A DNA stretch of 64,000 bases from Caulobacter sp. SL161 (GTDB lineage Bacteria > Pseudomonadota > Alphaproteobacteria > Caulobacterales > Caulobacteraceae), in assembly GCF_026672375.1 (NCBI RefSeq), contig NZ_JAPPRA010000001.1:1984001-2048000 (forward strand), read 5' to 3'. Positions 45,649 through 54,708 of the stretch are shown here, one piece after another. The notes under the pieces were generated by a model. That model searched no databases, was not told the DNA's origin, and saw only the letters and a list, made by a program, of their open reading frames with translations. The translations under genes and the position numbers were made by a program. Position 1 is the first letter of the stretch. The number at the start of each line of letters is the position of its first letter.

Positions 45649-46666
45649 CGAAGAAGACTGGTTCGCTGAAGACGACGCTGCGGCCCCCGCTGCGGCGCCG
45701 CCGACTGAGTTTGATCATATCGCGCGGTTGCTGCGGCCGCTGACGCGTGGCGACCCTGTCGCTCTGGATCTTCTGGACGATGCGGCGGTGCTGCCGTCCA
45801 GGCCGGGATACGACCTGGTGATCACCAAGGACGCCATGGTCGCGGGCGTTCACTTCCTGGCCGAAGAGGCCTTGGATGTCGTCGCCCGAAAGCTGCTTCG
45901 CACCAATCTTTCCGACCTCGCCGCCAAGGCGGCCGAGCCCTATGGCTATTTCCTCGCCGTGGGCTGGCCTTCCGGCTCCGACGTCGCCTCGCGAGAGACC
46001 TTCGCCCGAGGGCTGGCTGAGGATGGTGCGTTGTTCGACATTTCCCTGCTGGGCGGGGATACGGTCACCACCTCCGGTCCGCTCGTCGTGTCGGCGACCT
46101 TTCTGGGCTGGGCGCCGCAGGGCGAGACGATTCTCCGCCGGGGCGCTAAGCCTGGTGACCGCCTGATGGTCTCCGGTACGATCGGTGACGGATGGCTGGG
46201 TCTTCTGGCGCAGTGGGGCGAGGTCATGGACGCCGATGGGGCCATGCTGCGCCGCTATCGCCAGCCGGAACCGCGCGTGACCCTCCGCGACGCCATGCGT
46301 GTTCACGCCAAGGCCGCCGCCGATGTTTCCGACGGGCTTCTGGCTGACAGCAGCCATATCGCCAAGGCCAGCGGCTGCCGGGTGCGGGTCGATCTTGAGC
46401 GATTGCCGCTTTCGCCGGGCGCGCAAGCCTGGCTGGATCAGCAGCCGGAGCAGGTCGAGGGACGGATCTCCCTGGCGTCCGGTGGCGACGACTACGAGAT
46501 CGTCTGTGCGGTTGATCCCAATGAGGCCTGGGCCTTCCGGGTGGCTGCCGCCGCCGCCGGCGTGAAGGTCAGCGAGATCGGCGAGTTTGTCGAAGGCGAG
46601 GGGGTCTCGGCCTACTACAAGGGGCGTGACGTCACGCCCTCTCGGCTTGGCTGGCTTCACGGCTAG
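45635..46666 (+). CDS. thiL: Thiamine-monophosphate kinase
   Basis: 343-residue kinase making thiamine diphosphate from thiamine monophosphate. N-terminal [13 protein letters not shown] and the metal/nucleotide loop [49 protein letters not shown] and [18 protein letters not shown] follow the family order. A ~20-residue acidic/Ala N-terminal extension precedes the domain. ATG at 45635 lies inside nusB; an earlier in-frame start would overlap nusB further without support. The TAG stop is the first part of an intergenic repeat. Confidence 0.93.
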
Positions 46667-46766
46667 AGCGTTTTCCGATCCGCATGAAACGGTGATCGGA
46701 TCGAAAAAATGCTCTGAATGTCTGAGATGGAGCCCTTTTCTCCGATTTGAGTGAGACAATCGGATC
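46663..46766. repeat. Palindromic intergenic repeat after thiL (CTAGAGCGTTTT family)
   Basis: Left end CTAGAGCGTTTTCCGATC, right end GATCGG(ATC)GAAAAAATGCTCT at 46694-46715 (imperfect inverted repeat). A second hairpin CCGATT/AATCGG lies at 46742-46763. It shares the CTAGAGC start, the T-run and the CGCATGAA core with the element at 13747. The thiL stop codon TAG is part of CTAGAGC. Confidence 0.75.
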
Positions 46767-46828
46767 GTACAGGGCCCCACGGCTGCGGTTAGGCGAATTT
46801 CAAGGCCTTGGATGCTAGGGGAGGGGCC

Positions 46829-47323
46829 ATGACCCCGCCAGACACCCCCACGCGCCGCATCCTCCTGGTCGCCGCCTGTGGCGCTTGGGCCGCCTTGGCC
46901 AGCCCCGCCCTGGCCTCCGAAAAGAAGAAGGATGACGGCAAGCAGGCGCTCGACCCCACCTACAAGCTGGGCTCGATGACCATCCCGATCATCGCCAATG
47001 GCAGGATCGTCAACTACGTCTTCGTGGCGATGACGCTCAAGTTGACCTCCGGAACGGAAGTCGAGTCCTTCAAGGACAAGGAGCCAGCCCTGCGGGACGC
47101 GATCGTGCGGGCGGCGCACAAGACCCCCTTCACGCGCACCGACACCTGGAAAGAAGTGGACGGGCCGCGTCTCACGGCCTTTGTGCTGAGCCAGAGCGCT
47201 GTTCTGTTCGGCAAGGGCAAGGTTGCCTCGGTCGAGATCGTGAAACAGATCCCCCGGCAGCAACTGATGCCCCCCAAGGCCAGCGCGGCGATACAGGTCG
47301 ATCGCGAGATTGTTCGCCCCTAG
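46829..47323 (+). CDS. Exported protein of unknown function, weakly FliL-like
   Basis: 164-residue protein with an N-terminal signal (RRILLVAACGAWAALASPALAS) and a Lys-rich linker (EKKKDDGKQ). A domain with YVFVAMTLKLTSGTEVESFKDKEPALRDAIVRAAHKTPF follows. The pattern of a strand, charged turn and ALRDAI helix recalls FliL-type proteins, but similarity is weak and no flagellar genes are near. Start at 46829 follows AGGGGAGGGGCC. Single gene between the thiL repeat and hppA. Confidence 0.65.
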   Translation: MTPPDTPTRRILLVAACGAWAALASPALASEKKKDDGKQALDPTYKLGSMTIPIIANGRIVNYVFVAMTLKLTSGTEVESFKDKEPALRDAIVRAAHKTPFTRTDTWKEVDGPRLTAFVLSQSAVLFGKGKVASVEIVKQIPRQQLMPPKASAAIQVDREIVRP

Positions 47324-47565
47324 GCGGGCTTTCTGGCCCCGTTCCTCAGCGACAAACGCTTGTTTCGAGCCGGGTTGCGCACCCCCCAGCCATCTGACAG
47401 TCTCGTTGGAATGACACTGTTCCGGGTGTCATTTAGGGAGCATCGAGGGGCATGAGGCCAAAAGGCCCGCCCGTCGATCGGGGTGGCGGGTTTGACGTGC
47501 GTCATTCCATTCTCCCCGGATCGGCGTCCCCTCGTGATTGAGAAACGCGAAGGGGCGAAGAACTA

Positions 47566-49704
47566 ATGAGTCTTTGGCTTTATCTGGCTATTGGGGCCGG
47601 GCTTCTGGCGGTGCTGTACGGCGCCGTGCAGACAGCGAGTCTAATGCGAGCCTCGGCTGGCAATGCGCGCATGCAGGAGATCGCTGCGGCGATCCAGGAA
47701 GGGGCTCAGGCCTATCTCAAGCGCCAATACACGACGATCAGCATCGTCGGCGTGGTGGTGATCGCCGCTCTGGCGTTCTTCTTCAAATCTTGGGAGCAAC
47801 CGGTCGGCTTCGCGCTGGGCGCGATCCTCTCCGGCGCGGCGGGCTTCGCCGGCATGCTGATCTCGGTTCGCGCCAATGTGCGGACCGCGCAAGCCTCCTC
47901 CGAGAGTCTCGCCAAGGGCCTGTCGATGGCCTTCACCTCCGGCGCCGTGACGGGCATGCTGGTGGCCGGCTTCGCCCTGCTGGGCGTGGCGGGCTACTAC
48001 TACGTCCTGCTGGCCACCGGCCATGAGGCGACCGGTCGCGTGGTTATCGACTCTCTGGTCGCGCTGGGCTTCGGCGCCTCGCTGATCTCGATCTTCGCCC
48101 GTCTGGGCGGCGGCATCTTCACCAAGGGCGCCGACGTGGGCGGTGACCTTGTCGGCAAGGTCGAGGCCGGCATTCCGGAGGATGATCCTCGCAACGCCGC
48201 GACGATCGCCGACAATGTGGGCGACAATGTCGGCGACTGCGCCGGCATGGCCGCCGACCTGTTCGAGACCTACGCGGTGACCACGGTCGCCACCATGGTT
48301 CTGGCGGCGATCTTCTTCCGCGGGACCGAGGCCGTCAGCGCAATGATGCTGCTGCCGCTGGCGATCTGCGCGGTCTGCATCGTCACCTCGATCATCGGCG
48401 CGTTCTTCGTGCGTCTGGGCAAGAGCCAGAACATCATGGGCGCTCTGTATCAGGGCCTCATCGTGACCGGCGTCCTGTCGATCCCGGCCGTCTGGTACGT
48501 GATCCACCAGCTGGTGCCGACCGCCGTCGAGGTGGACGGTCGCTCCTATGGCGCTGACGCGCTGTTCTATTGCGGTCTGGCCGGTCTGGTCGTGACCGCC
48601 GCGATCGTGATGATCACCGAGTACTACACCGGCACCGGCTTCCGTCCGGTCAAGTCGGTGGCGCAGGCCTCGGTCTCGGGCCATGGCACCAACGTGATCC
48701 AGGGCCTGGCCATGTCGCTGGAGTCGACGGCCCTGCCGGCCTTGACGATCATTGTCGGCATCGTGGTGACCTACAATCTGGCGGGCCTGTTCGGCATCGC
48801 CATCGCCACTACGACCATGCTGTCGCTGGCCGGCTTCATCGTCGCCCTCGATGCTTTCGGCCCCGTGACCGACAATGCCGGCGGCATTGCCGAAATGGCC
48901 GGCCTGCCGCCGGAAGTCCGCGTGACGACCGACGCGCTGGACGCCGTAGGCAACACCACCAAGGCCGTCACCAAGGGCTACGCGATCGGTTCTGCCGGTC
49001 TGGGGGCCCTGGTGCTGTTCGCCGCCTATACCGAGGATCTGAAGTTCTTCTCGGAAAACGCCGCCCCAGGTAGCTTCTTCGACGGCATGGGCGCGGTGAC
49101 GTTTGACCTGTCCAACCCGTACGTTGTGGTCGGCCTGCTGTTTGGCGGCCTGCTGCCGTTCCTGTTCGGTGGTCTGTCGATGACCGCCGTCGGCCGGGCG
49201 GCCGAGTCGGTCGTCGCCGAGGTCCGCCGTCAGTTCCGCGAGAACCCCGGCATCATGACCGGCGAGGTCAAGCCGGAGTATGGCAAGGCCGTGGACATCC
49301 TGACCAAGGCCGCTATTCGCGAGATGATCGTGCCCAGCCTGCTGCCGGTCGTCTCGCCAGTGGCTCTGTTCTTCGTGATCCAGGCCATCGCCGGCAAGGT
49401 CGACGCCTTTGCGGCCCTCGGCGCCATGCTGATGGGCGTGATCGTCACGGGCCTGTTCGTCGCCATCTCGATGACCAGCGGCGGCGGCGCCTGGGACAAC
49501 GCCAAGAAGGTGATCGAAGAGGGCTTCACCGACAAGAACGGCGTCCTGCACAAGAAGGGCGGGGAAACCCACAAGGCCGCCGTCACGGGCGACACGGTCG
49601 GCGACCCCTACAAGGACACCTCGGGTCCCGCCGTGAACCCGATGATCAAGATTACCAACATCGTGGCCTTGCTGCTTATCGCGGTCCTGGCCCACGGCGT
49701 CTGA
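47566..49704 (+). CDS. hppA: Membrane-bound proton-translocating pyrophosphatase, K+-independent
   Basis: 712-residue integral inner-membrane pump coupling pyrophosphate hydrolysis to proton export. About 16 hydrophobic segments. The catalytic loop is [53 protein letters not shown], with the acidic residues that bind magnesium-pyrophosphate. The signature [21 protein letters not shown] has K466 where potassium-dependent enzymes have alanine, so it is the K+-independent H+ type. The C-terminal loop [11 protein letters not shown] and [18 protein letters not shown] closes the active site. A 242-bp untranslated region precedes it. Confidence 0.96.
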   Translation: MSLWLYLAIGAGLLAVLYGAVQTASLMRASAGNARMQEIAAAIQEGAQAYLKRQYTTISIVGVVVIAALAFFFKSWEQPVGFALGAILSGAAGFAGMLISVRANVRTAQASSESLAKGLSMAFTSGAVTGMLVAGFALLGVAGYYYVLLATGHEATGRVVIDSLVALGFGASLISIFARLGGGIFTKGADVGGDLVGKVEAGIPEDDPRNAATIADNVGDNVGDCAGMAADLFETYAVTTVATMVLAAIFFRGTEAVSAMMLLPLAICAVCIVTSIIGAFFVRLGKSQNIMGALYQGLIVTGVLSIPAVWYVIHQLVPTAVEVDGRSYGADALFYCGLAGLVVTAAIVMITEYYTGTGFRPVKSVAQASVSGHGTNVIQGLAMSLESTALPALTIIVGIVVTYNLAGLFGIAIATTTMLSLAGFIVALDAFGPVTDNAGGIAEMAGLPPEVRVTTDALDAVGNTTKAVTKGYAIGSAGLGALVLFAAYTEDLKFFSENAAPGSFFDGMGAVTFDLSNPYVVVGLLFGGLLPFLFGGLSMTAVGRAAESVVAEVRRQFRENPGIMTGEVKPEYGKAVDILTKAAIREMIVPSLLPVVSPVALFFVIQAIAGKVDAFAALGAMLMGVIVTGLFVAISMTSGGGAWDNAKKVIEEGFTDKNGVLHKKGGETHKAAVTGDTVGDPYKDTSGPAVNPMIKITNIVALLLIAVLAHGV

Positions 49705-49730
49705 TTTTTCAGAGGACCAGTCATAAAGGC

Positions 49731-49767
49731 GAACGCCTCGGAGCCTGCTCCGGGGCGTTCTGCTTTG
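49731..49767 (+). terminator. Terminator after hppA
   Basis: 14-bp stem GAACGCCTCGGAGC / GCTCCGGGGCGTTC (one G-U) with a 2-base tip, followed by TGCTTTG. Confidence 0.65.
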
Positions 49768-49794
49768 ATGTGGACGCCTGAGGTCAGGGCGCGC

Positions 49795-50337
49795 CTAGTA
49801 GATGTCTTCGAGATCCATCTCTTCAAGCGCGTCCTGGACCGGGGCCGCAGCCGCCCCCCGGCGCTCGACGCCCTGGAAGTCGTGATCGATCCGCCGGCGG
49901 CGGCAGGGGCCAAAATATTCGCTGGCGCGCACGAACGGGCGAGGATTGTTGACGATCTCGTTGATGCGATGCATCACGCCACGCGCGGTCAACGGCTTGG
50001 CTAGGAACTCTGTTACGCCAGCCATGCGCGCCTCGTTCAGAGTGCGCTGGGTCGCGTGACCCGTCATCATGATGATCGGCACGAAGTGGTTCGGGCTTGC
50101 CGTCGATGTCCGGATCCAGCGGATGAATGCAAGACCATCCACGGGCTGCATCATCAGGTCGGTGAAAATGATGTCGATCTCCTGGGTCTGAAAGATCTTC
50201 AGCCCTTCGAGTCCATCATTCGCCTCACGGATCCGGCGCACGCCTGCCGCCTTCAGCATCGTGCCGACAACCTTGCGCATGTTCGCGTTGTCATCGACCA
50301 GCAGGACCGACACATCGCGGAAATCCATTCCCTCCAC
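49795..50337 (-). CDS. Single-domain response regulator with C-terminal tail
   Basis: 180-residue CheY-like receiver protein. Acidic pocket D15/D16 (VLLVDDNANMRK), phosphoacceptor D60 (IIFTDLMMQPVDG), switch Thr in IIMMTGHAT and lysine in FLAKPLT. After the receiver (about residue 130) comes a ~50-residue tail with CRRRRIDHDFQGVERRG and an acidic end (EEMDLEDIY) but no output domain. Such stand-alone regulators in Caulobacter act in phosphorelays. GTG at 50337 is used because GGGAGG lies 6 bases before it. No kinase is adjacent. Confidence 0.85.
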   Translation of the reverse strand: MEGMDFRDVSVLLVDDNANMRKVVGTMLKAAGVRRIREANDGLEGLKIFQTQEIDIIFTDLMMQPVDGLAFIRWIRTSTASPNHFVPIIMMTGHATQRTLNEARMAGVTEFLAKPLTARGVMHRINEIVNNPRPFVRASEYFGPCRRRRIDHDFQGVERRGAAAAPVQDALEEMDLEDIY

Positions 50338-50547
50338 AGAGCGCCTCCCTCGCGGCCGTGAATTCGCGCCGCGAAATCTTGGCGGCTGGAGTCGATGATT
50401 GGCTGGATTGAGTTGATAGAGTCTTTCAACCGGGGCCGGCCAAGCTGGTTCATGAGGGTGAATCTGGGATTTAGAGTAAAGTGTCGCAGCTTAACTCACC
50501 AGCTTGAGTGGTGCTTTTCACGACGGACTCACCTGGGCGCGAAAAAA

Positions 50548-50573
50548 GGCCGCTCACCTGCTGGTGAGCGGCC
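50548..50573 (-). terminator. Terminator of bamE (minus strand)
   Basis: Perfect 11-bp stem GGCCGCTCACC / GGTGAGCGGCC with a 4-base loop. On the minus strand it is followed by TTTTTTCGC. Confidence 0.85.
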
Positions 50574-50603
50574 TCTCTGTTGTCGCGACGTGTCGACTTA
50601 GGT

Positions 50604-51086
50604 CTATCGGTCGCCTGGCCGCTGGCCCGGCGCCGTGTCGTCCTGCGGCAGCATGCCACCGCGACCAACGTTGCCGAGAAGTTGCTCGAGAATGGTCATC
50701 TCGCGGCCACGGGTCGGCGTCTCGCGGCCGTTGTAGGCGATGACCTTGCCGTCCTGCAGCGTATAGGTGTCGACCGACGCGACCTTCTCGTCAGCGGGGT
50801 TGAACTTGATGGCGACGACATCGCGCTTGATCACGCGCGGCATGTAGAAGGCCACGCGGTCGGTGGTCTGCGAGATGTAGTACCAGGTGTTGTTGTCAAA
50901 GGTCGAAACCGCCGACGGAGAGCCGAGCTTCTCCATCAGGGTGGACTTGCTGTCCTCGCCGACTTTCATCTCGGCCGGCTTGGCCTCGATGGCCTGGAAA
51001 CCGGAATAGCTTGTCAGCGGCGTGCACGCCGAAGAAGCGAGCGCCACGGCCATGACGGCGGCGGCGAAAACGGCGGGGCGAGACAT
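50604..51086 (-). CDS. bamE: Outer-membrane assembly lipoprotein BamE (SmpA/OmlA)
   Basis: 160-residue lipoprotein of the beta-barrel assembly machine. Signal and lipobox VALASSAC (Cys 21), then the SmpA/OmlA fold: VGEDSKSTLMEKLGSPSAVSTFDNNTWYYISQTT and VVAIKFNPADEKVASVD. The alphaproteobacterial C-terminal tail is TPTRGREMTILEQLLGNVGR. BamE stabilises BamD-BamA contacts. ATG at 51086 is preceded by GGAGCCTT. Single gene with its own terminator, divergent from the bc1 chaperone gene. Confidence 0.92.
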   Translation of the reverse strand: MSRPAVFAAAVMAVALASSACTPLTSYSGFQAIEAKPAEMKVGEDSKSTLMEKLGSPSAVSTFDNNTWYYISQTTDRVAFYMPRVIKRDVVAIKFNPADEKVASVDTYTLQDGKVIAYNGRETPTRGREMTILEQLLGNVGRGGMLPQDDTAPGQRPGDR

Positions 51087-51207
51087 CAAGGCTCCGAACC
51101 GGAAAAATGCAGACTTTGACCTATCGCTCGCGCGGGCTTAGTTCAATGCCCGCGTGAAGGCGGACTCCGCGCATAGCGGGATGTCGCGGCGAAATCGAGG
51201 CGTTTGA

Positions 51208-51738
51208 ATGTTTCTGGATAGGTGGCTGAAGCCGAGACCCGCCAAGTTGGCGGGCGCCAAGCTCTACGCGTCCGCGGTCGCGCAGGCTCGATCGGCGACC
51301 TTCTATCGCGACTATGGCGTCCGCGACTCGCTGGAAGGGCGCTTCGAGCTCTTCAGCCTGCATGTGATCTTCCTGGTCGAGCGCCTGAAGGGGCAGGGGG
51401 AGGCGGCGGCCGAGACCTCGCAAGCTGTGTTCGACGCCTATGTGAAGGGGCTCGACGACGCTTTCCGCGAGATTGGCGTCTCCGACACCGCAGTCGGCAA
51501 GAAGATGAAGAAGCTGGCGGGCGCCTTCTATGGACGCCTCAAGGCCTATGACGACGCCATAGGCGGCTTTCCCGAGACTACGGCGACGCGCGAATTCATC
51601 GCGCGCACCGCGTTGGAGGAGCGCAGCGATGGCGACGCGGCGGCGTTGACGACGTATGTGATCAAGGTGCGCGAAGCGCTGGCGGCTCAGCCGCTGGACG
51701 CCTTGCTGCAAGGAGACGTGACTTGGCCGAACCCCTGA
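51208..51738 (+). CDS. Ubiquinol-cytochrome c chaperone (CBP3-like)
   Basis: 176-residue protein of the ubiquinol-cytochrome c chaperone family related to mitochondrial Cbp3. Motifs ATFYRDYGVRDSLEGRFELFSLHVIFLVERL, QAVFDAYVKGLDDAFREIGVSDTAVGKKMKKLAGAFYGRLKAY and FIARTAL are characteristic. It probably helps assemble cytochrome b of the bc1 complex. It overlaps the following YceD gene by 16 bases. Confidence 0.88.
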   Translation: MFLDRWLKPRPAKLAGAKLYASAVAQARSATFYRDYGVRDSLEGRFELFSLHVIFLVERLKGQGEAAAETSQAVFDAYVKGLDDAFREIGVSDTAVGKKMKKLAGAFYGRLKAYDDAIGGFPETTATREFIARTALEERSDGDAAALTTYVIKVREALAAQPLDALLQGDVTWPNP

Positions 51739-52262
51739 CCACAGCCTGGCCCTGTGAGATTTCCCTAGCGCAAGTGGATCGCGGCGCCGTCAGCTTGCGG
51801 CTTGAGCCTTCTGCTGAGCAGCGCAAGGCGATCGCCAAGCAACTGGGCTTGGTCAGTCTGGAAGCGCTCAGCGCCGAGGTCCACCTGTCGTCCTGGCTCG
51901 ATGGCGCCAGTGTCTCGGGGATTCTCCGTGCGCGGGTTGTTCAGACCTGCAGCGCGACCGCCGACGATTTCGAGACGCCGATCGACGCGCGCTTTTCGTT
52001 GCGAGTCCTGCCGGCGAACAGCCAGAACGCCCCCCAGGAGGAGTTCGGCGACCTCGGCGCCGATCCGGACGGCGACGATCCGCCCGATGTCCTGGAAGGC
52101 GAGATGATCGATGTTTCGGGCTATGTGGTGGAGCATCTGGCTCTGGAACTGGATCCTTTCCCTCGCAAGCCGGGCGCAGTGTTCGTCCAGCCGCCTGAGC
52201 CGACCGAGATTTCGCCCTTCTCCGCCTTGAAGTCTCTCAGCCTCAAGCGTGAGGAAGACTAA
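51723..52262 (+). CDS. YceD / DUF177 family protein
   Basis: 179-residue acidic protein of the YceD family, linked in other bacteria and plants to accumulation of 23S rRNA. Hallmarks are RARVVQTCSATADDFETPIDARFSLRVLP (the conserved C-x-R-C area with one cysteine here) and the acidic VLEGEMIDVSGYVVEHLALELDPFPRKPGA. TTG start with AGGAGACGTGAC before it, overlapping the previous gene. In many bacteria rpmF and plsX follow; here plsX follows and rpmF is absent. Confidence 0.85.
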   Translation: MAEPLTTAWPCEISLAQVDRGAVSLRLEPSAEQRKAIAKQLGLVSLEALSAEVHLSSWLDGASVSGILRARVVQTCSATADDFETPIDARFSLRVLPANSQNAPQEEFGDLGADPDGDDPPDVLEGEMIDVSGYVVEHLALELDPFPRKPGAVFVQPPEPTEISPFSALKSLSLKREED

Positions 52263-52360
52263 CGTCTTCCGCGGCTTGCGAGCGGCTCGACAGCCGCTGG
52301 ACTGAGTTTGAGAGGGTCTGATTTCAAGTCAGCCGGGCTGGCTAGGCCCGACTCGCCTGC

Positions 52361-52388
52361 TTGCGTGATAATCACGCGGATGTATCGT
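52361..52388 (+). promoter_or_regulatory. Predicted plsX promoter overlapping an inverted repeat
   Basis: TTGCGT and TATCGT with a 16-bp spacer. The inverted repeat GCGTGA-TAA-TCACGC (52363-52377) overlaps the -35 element and spacer, a layout expected for a repressor site. No regulator can be named. Confidence 0.4.
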
Positions 52389-52437
52389 CCGCCGCCTTCA
52401 GGGCGGTGCGGCCGCCTGCCGGAGCTCACAGCGCCAC

Positions 52438-53520
52438 GTGTCCCAATCCCTCGTCATCTCCGTCGACGCCATGGGCGGCGACCACGGCCCCTCCATTGTC
52501 GTCCCCGGGATCGCTCAAGCGCTCCAGGCCCTGCCGGGCGTGCGCTTCCTGCTTCACGGTGACGGCGCTGCGATCGAAGCCGAGCTTGCGAAGCATCCTG
52601 GCGCCAAGGCGGTGAGCGAAGTCCGCCACTGCGACAAAGCCATCGGCATGGACGAGAAGCCGGCCCAGGCCATGCGTCGGGGCAAGGGCTCCAGCATGTG
52701 GAACGCAGTCGAGGCCCTTCGCGAAAACGAGGCGCAGGCCTGCGTTTCCGCCGGCAACACGGGCGCGTTGATGGCCATCTCCAAGCTGATCCTGCGCATG
52801 GGCGCAGAGCTGGAGCGTCCGGCCATCGTCGCCAACTGGCCCACGATGAAGGGCGTAACGACCGTTCTCGATGTCGGCGCCAACGTCGAAAGCGACGCGT
52901 CGCAACTCGTTGAGTTCGCCATCATGGGCGCGGCTTTCCATCACGCCGTCCACGGATCCAAGCGGCCGACAGTGGGGCTGCTGAACGTAGGCTCCGAAGA
53001 CCAGAAGGGGCACGAGGAGGTGCGCGAGGCGCACGCCATCCTGCGCGAGACCACCCTGGATTTCGACTACCACGGCTTTGTCGAGGGTAACGACATCGCC
53101 TATGGCACGGTGGATGTGGTCGTGACCGACGGCTTCACCGGCAACGTCGCCCTGAAGACCGCCGAGGGGCTGGCGCGGTTCTTCTCGAATGAGATCAAGT
53201 CGACCCTGACCTCGGGACCTCTGGCCATGCTGGGCGCGCTGATCGCGTCAGGCGCCCTGAAGAAGATGCGTCACCGCCTGGATCCGAGCCGCGTGAACGG
53301 CGCTCCGCTGCTGGGGTTGAATGGCATCGTGGTGAAGAGCCATGGGGGCGCGGACGCCAACGGCTTCGCTTCGGCCATTCGAGTCGCGACGAACCTCGCG
53401 CGCAGCGATTTCCGCGCCGAAATCGACAGAAATCTCAAGCGCCTGACCGCTACGGCGGCGGCGATCAAGTCCGGCGACGGGCAGGGTCCCGGCGCAGACG
53501 CCCAAGGAGTGGCCGAGTGA
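52438..53520 (+). CDS. plsX: Phosphate acyltransferase PlsX
   Basis: 360-residue enzyme forming acyl-phosphate from acyl-ACP, the first step of phospholipid synthesis through PlsY. N-terminal VISVDAMGGDHGPSIVVPG, then ACVSAGNTGALMAISKLILR, LLNVGSEDQKGHE and VTDGFTGNVALKTAEG, all PlsX signatures. GTG start; the C-terminal tail is unremarkable. Its stop overlaps the fabH GTG start (GTGA). Confidence 0.96.
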   Translation: MSQSLVISVDAMGGDHGPSIVVPGIAQALQALPGVRFLLHGDGAAIEAELAKHPGAKAVSEVRHCDKAIGMDEKPAQAMRRGKGSSMWNAVEALRENEAQACVSAGNTGALMAISKLILRMGAELERPAIVANWPTMKGVTTVLDVGANVESDASQLVEFAIMGAAFHHAVHGSKRPTVGLLNVGSEDQKGHEEVREAHAILRETTLDFDYHGFVEGNDIAYGTVDVVVTDGFTGNVALKTAEGLARFFSNEIKSTLTSGPLAMLGALIASGALKKMRHRLDPSRVNGAPLLGLNGIVVKSHGGADANGFASAIRVATNLARSDFRAEIDRNLKRLTATAAAIKSGDGQGPGADAQGVAE

Positions 53521-54494
53521 GCGTTGTGCGAAGCGTTGTAACTGGCGTCGGCGCCTATCTGCCGTCCAAGGTCGTGACGAACGATGACCTGGCGAAGTTT
53601 GTCGACACCAGCGACGAGTGGATCGTCGAGCGCACCGGGATCCGTCAGCGCCATCAGGCGGCGGACGATCAGCCGGTTTCGGATCTTGCGTTCGAGGCGG
53701 CCAAGGAAGCCCTGGCGGCGGCGGGCAAGACGGCTGCAGATGTCGATCTGATTATCGTGGCGACGACGACCGGGGATCTTACCTTCCCCGCGACCGCAAC
53801 GATCGTGCAGCGCAAGCTGGGCGCGCCGGTCGGCGTCGCCTTTGACGTCCAGGCTGTCTGCTCGGGCTTCGTCTACGCCATGAGCGTCGCCGACGGCTTC
53901 GTTGCGCGCGGTCATTCCAAATGCGCGCTGGTGATCGGCGCTGAAGCCATGACGCGCCTGATGGACTGGAGCGATCGCGGCACTTGCGTTCTTTTTGGCG
54001 ACGGCGCCGGCGCGATCGTGCTCGAGCCGGGGGAAGGCGAGGGGACCACTGACGATCGCGGCATGCTGGGCTTCGCCCTGCGCGCCGACGGGACAAAGCA
54101 GGATCTGCTGTATGTCGACGGCGGGCCGTCGACGACCGGAACGGTCGGCAAGCTTCGGATGCTGGGCAATCAGGTCTTCAAGCACGCGGTCGTCAACATC
54201 TCCGAAGCGATTCACGCCGCCGCCGGCAAGGCGGGCGTTGCGGTCGCCGATGTCGACTGGTTCATTCCGCACCAGGCCAATCAGCGCATCCTCCAAGGCG
54301 TGGCGCATCGCTGCGGCATTGACGAGGAAAAGGTCATCTCGACCGTGGCCATCCACGCCAACACCTCGGCCGCCTCGATCCCGCTGGCTTTCGCGCACGG
54401 GATCAAGGACGGCCGGATCAAGAAGGGCGACTTGCTGCTTCTGGAGGCGATGGGCGGTGGGCTGACCTGGGGGGCCTGCGTCGTCCGTCTCTAG
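53517..54494 (+). CDS. fabH: 3-oxoacyl-ACP synthase III
   Basis: 325-residue condensing enzyme that starts fatty acid synthesis from acetyl-CoA and malonyl-ACP. Catalytic triad: C115 (VQAVCSGFVYA), His in WFIPHQANQRI and Asn in VAIHANTSAASIPL. Start TGVGAYLPSKVVTN is typical. GTG start coupled to the plsX stop. plsX-fabH-ihfA-merR is a conserved alphaproteobacterial order. Confidence 0.97.
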   Translation: MSVVRSVVTGVGAYLPSKVVTNDDLAKFVDTSDEWIVERTGIRQRHQAADDQPVSDLAFEAAKEALAAAGKTAADVDLIIVATTTGDLTFPATATIVQRKLGAPVGVAFDVQAVCSGFVYAMSVADGFVARGHSKCALVIGAEAMTRLMDWSDRGTCVLFGDGAGAIVLEPGEGEGTTDDRGMLGFALRADGTKQDLLYVDGGPSTTGTVGKLRMLGNQVFKHAVVNISEAIHAAAGKAGVAVADVDWFIPHQANQRILQGVAHRCGIDEEKVISTVAIHANTSAASIPLAFAHGIKDGRIKKGDLLLLEAMGGGLTWGACVVRL

Positions 54495-54708
54495 TTTCAG
54501 GGCGCTGGCGCTGCGCGCTGCGCGATCCTGCGCCAAGGCATGAACTCTTGGCGTTGAGTCTTTGACTTCATGCGGTAATCGCGGCATGAGGTCGTCGGTG
54601 AACCTGGGCGCGGCCAGTTGAGGGCGGCCGCAACACGCCAGGGTTCGCCGCGAGTGCTCCAGCTAGGGCGACCCCCAAGGTCGCTCCGATACGCGTGAAG
54701 GGGGTTGC

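Noticed and set aside
45605..47263. 552-codon minus-strand open frame spanning thiL, the repeat and the exported-protein gene
   Set aside because: Crosses several supported plus-strand genes and has no family motif.
47641..49695. 684-codon minus-strand open frame opposite hppA
   Set aside because: Antisense shadow of the pyrophosphatase gene; no recognisable domain.
52263..52437. rpmF (ribosomal protein L32) expected between yceD and plsX
   Set aside because: No frame in this gap encodes the L32 zinc-ribbon pattern; rpmF must be elsewhere.
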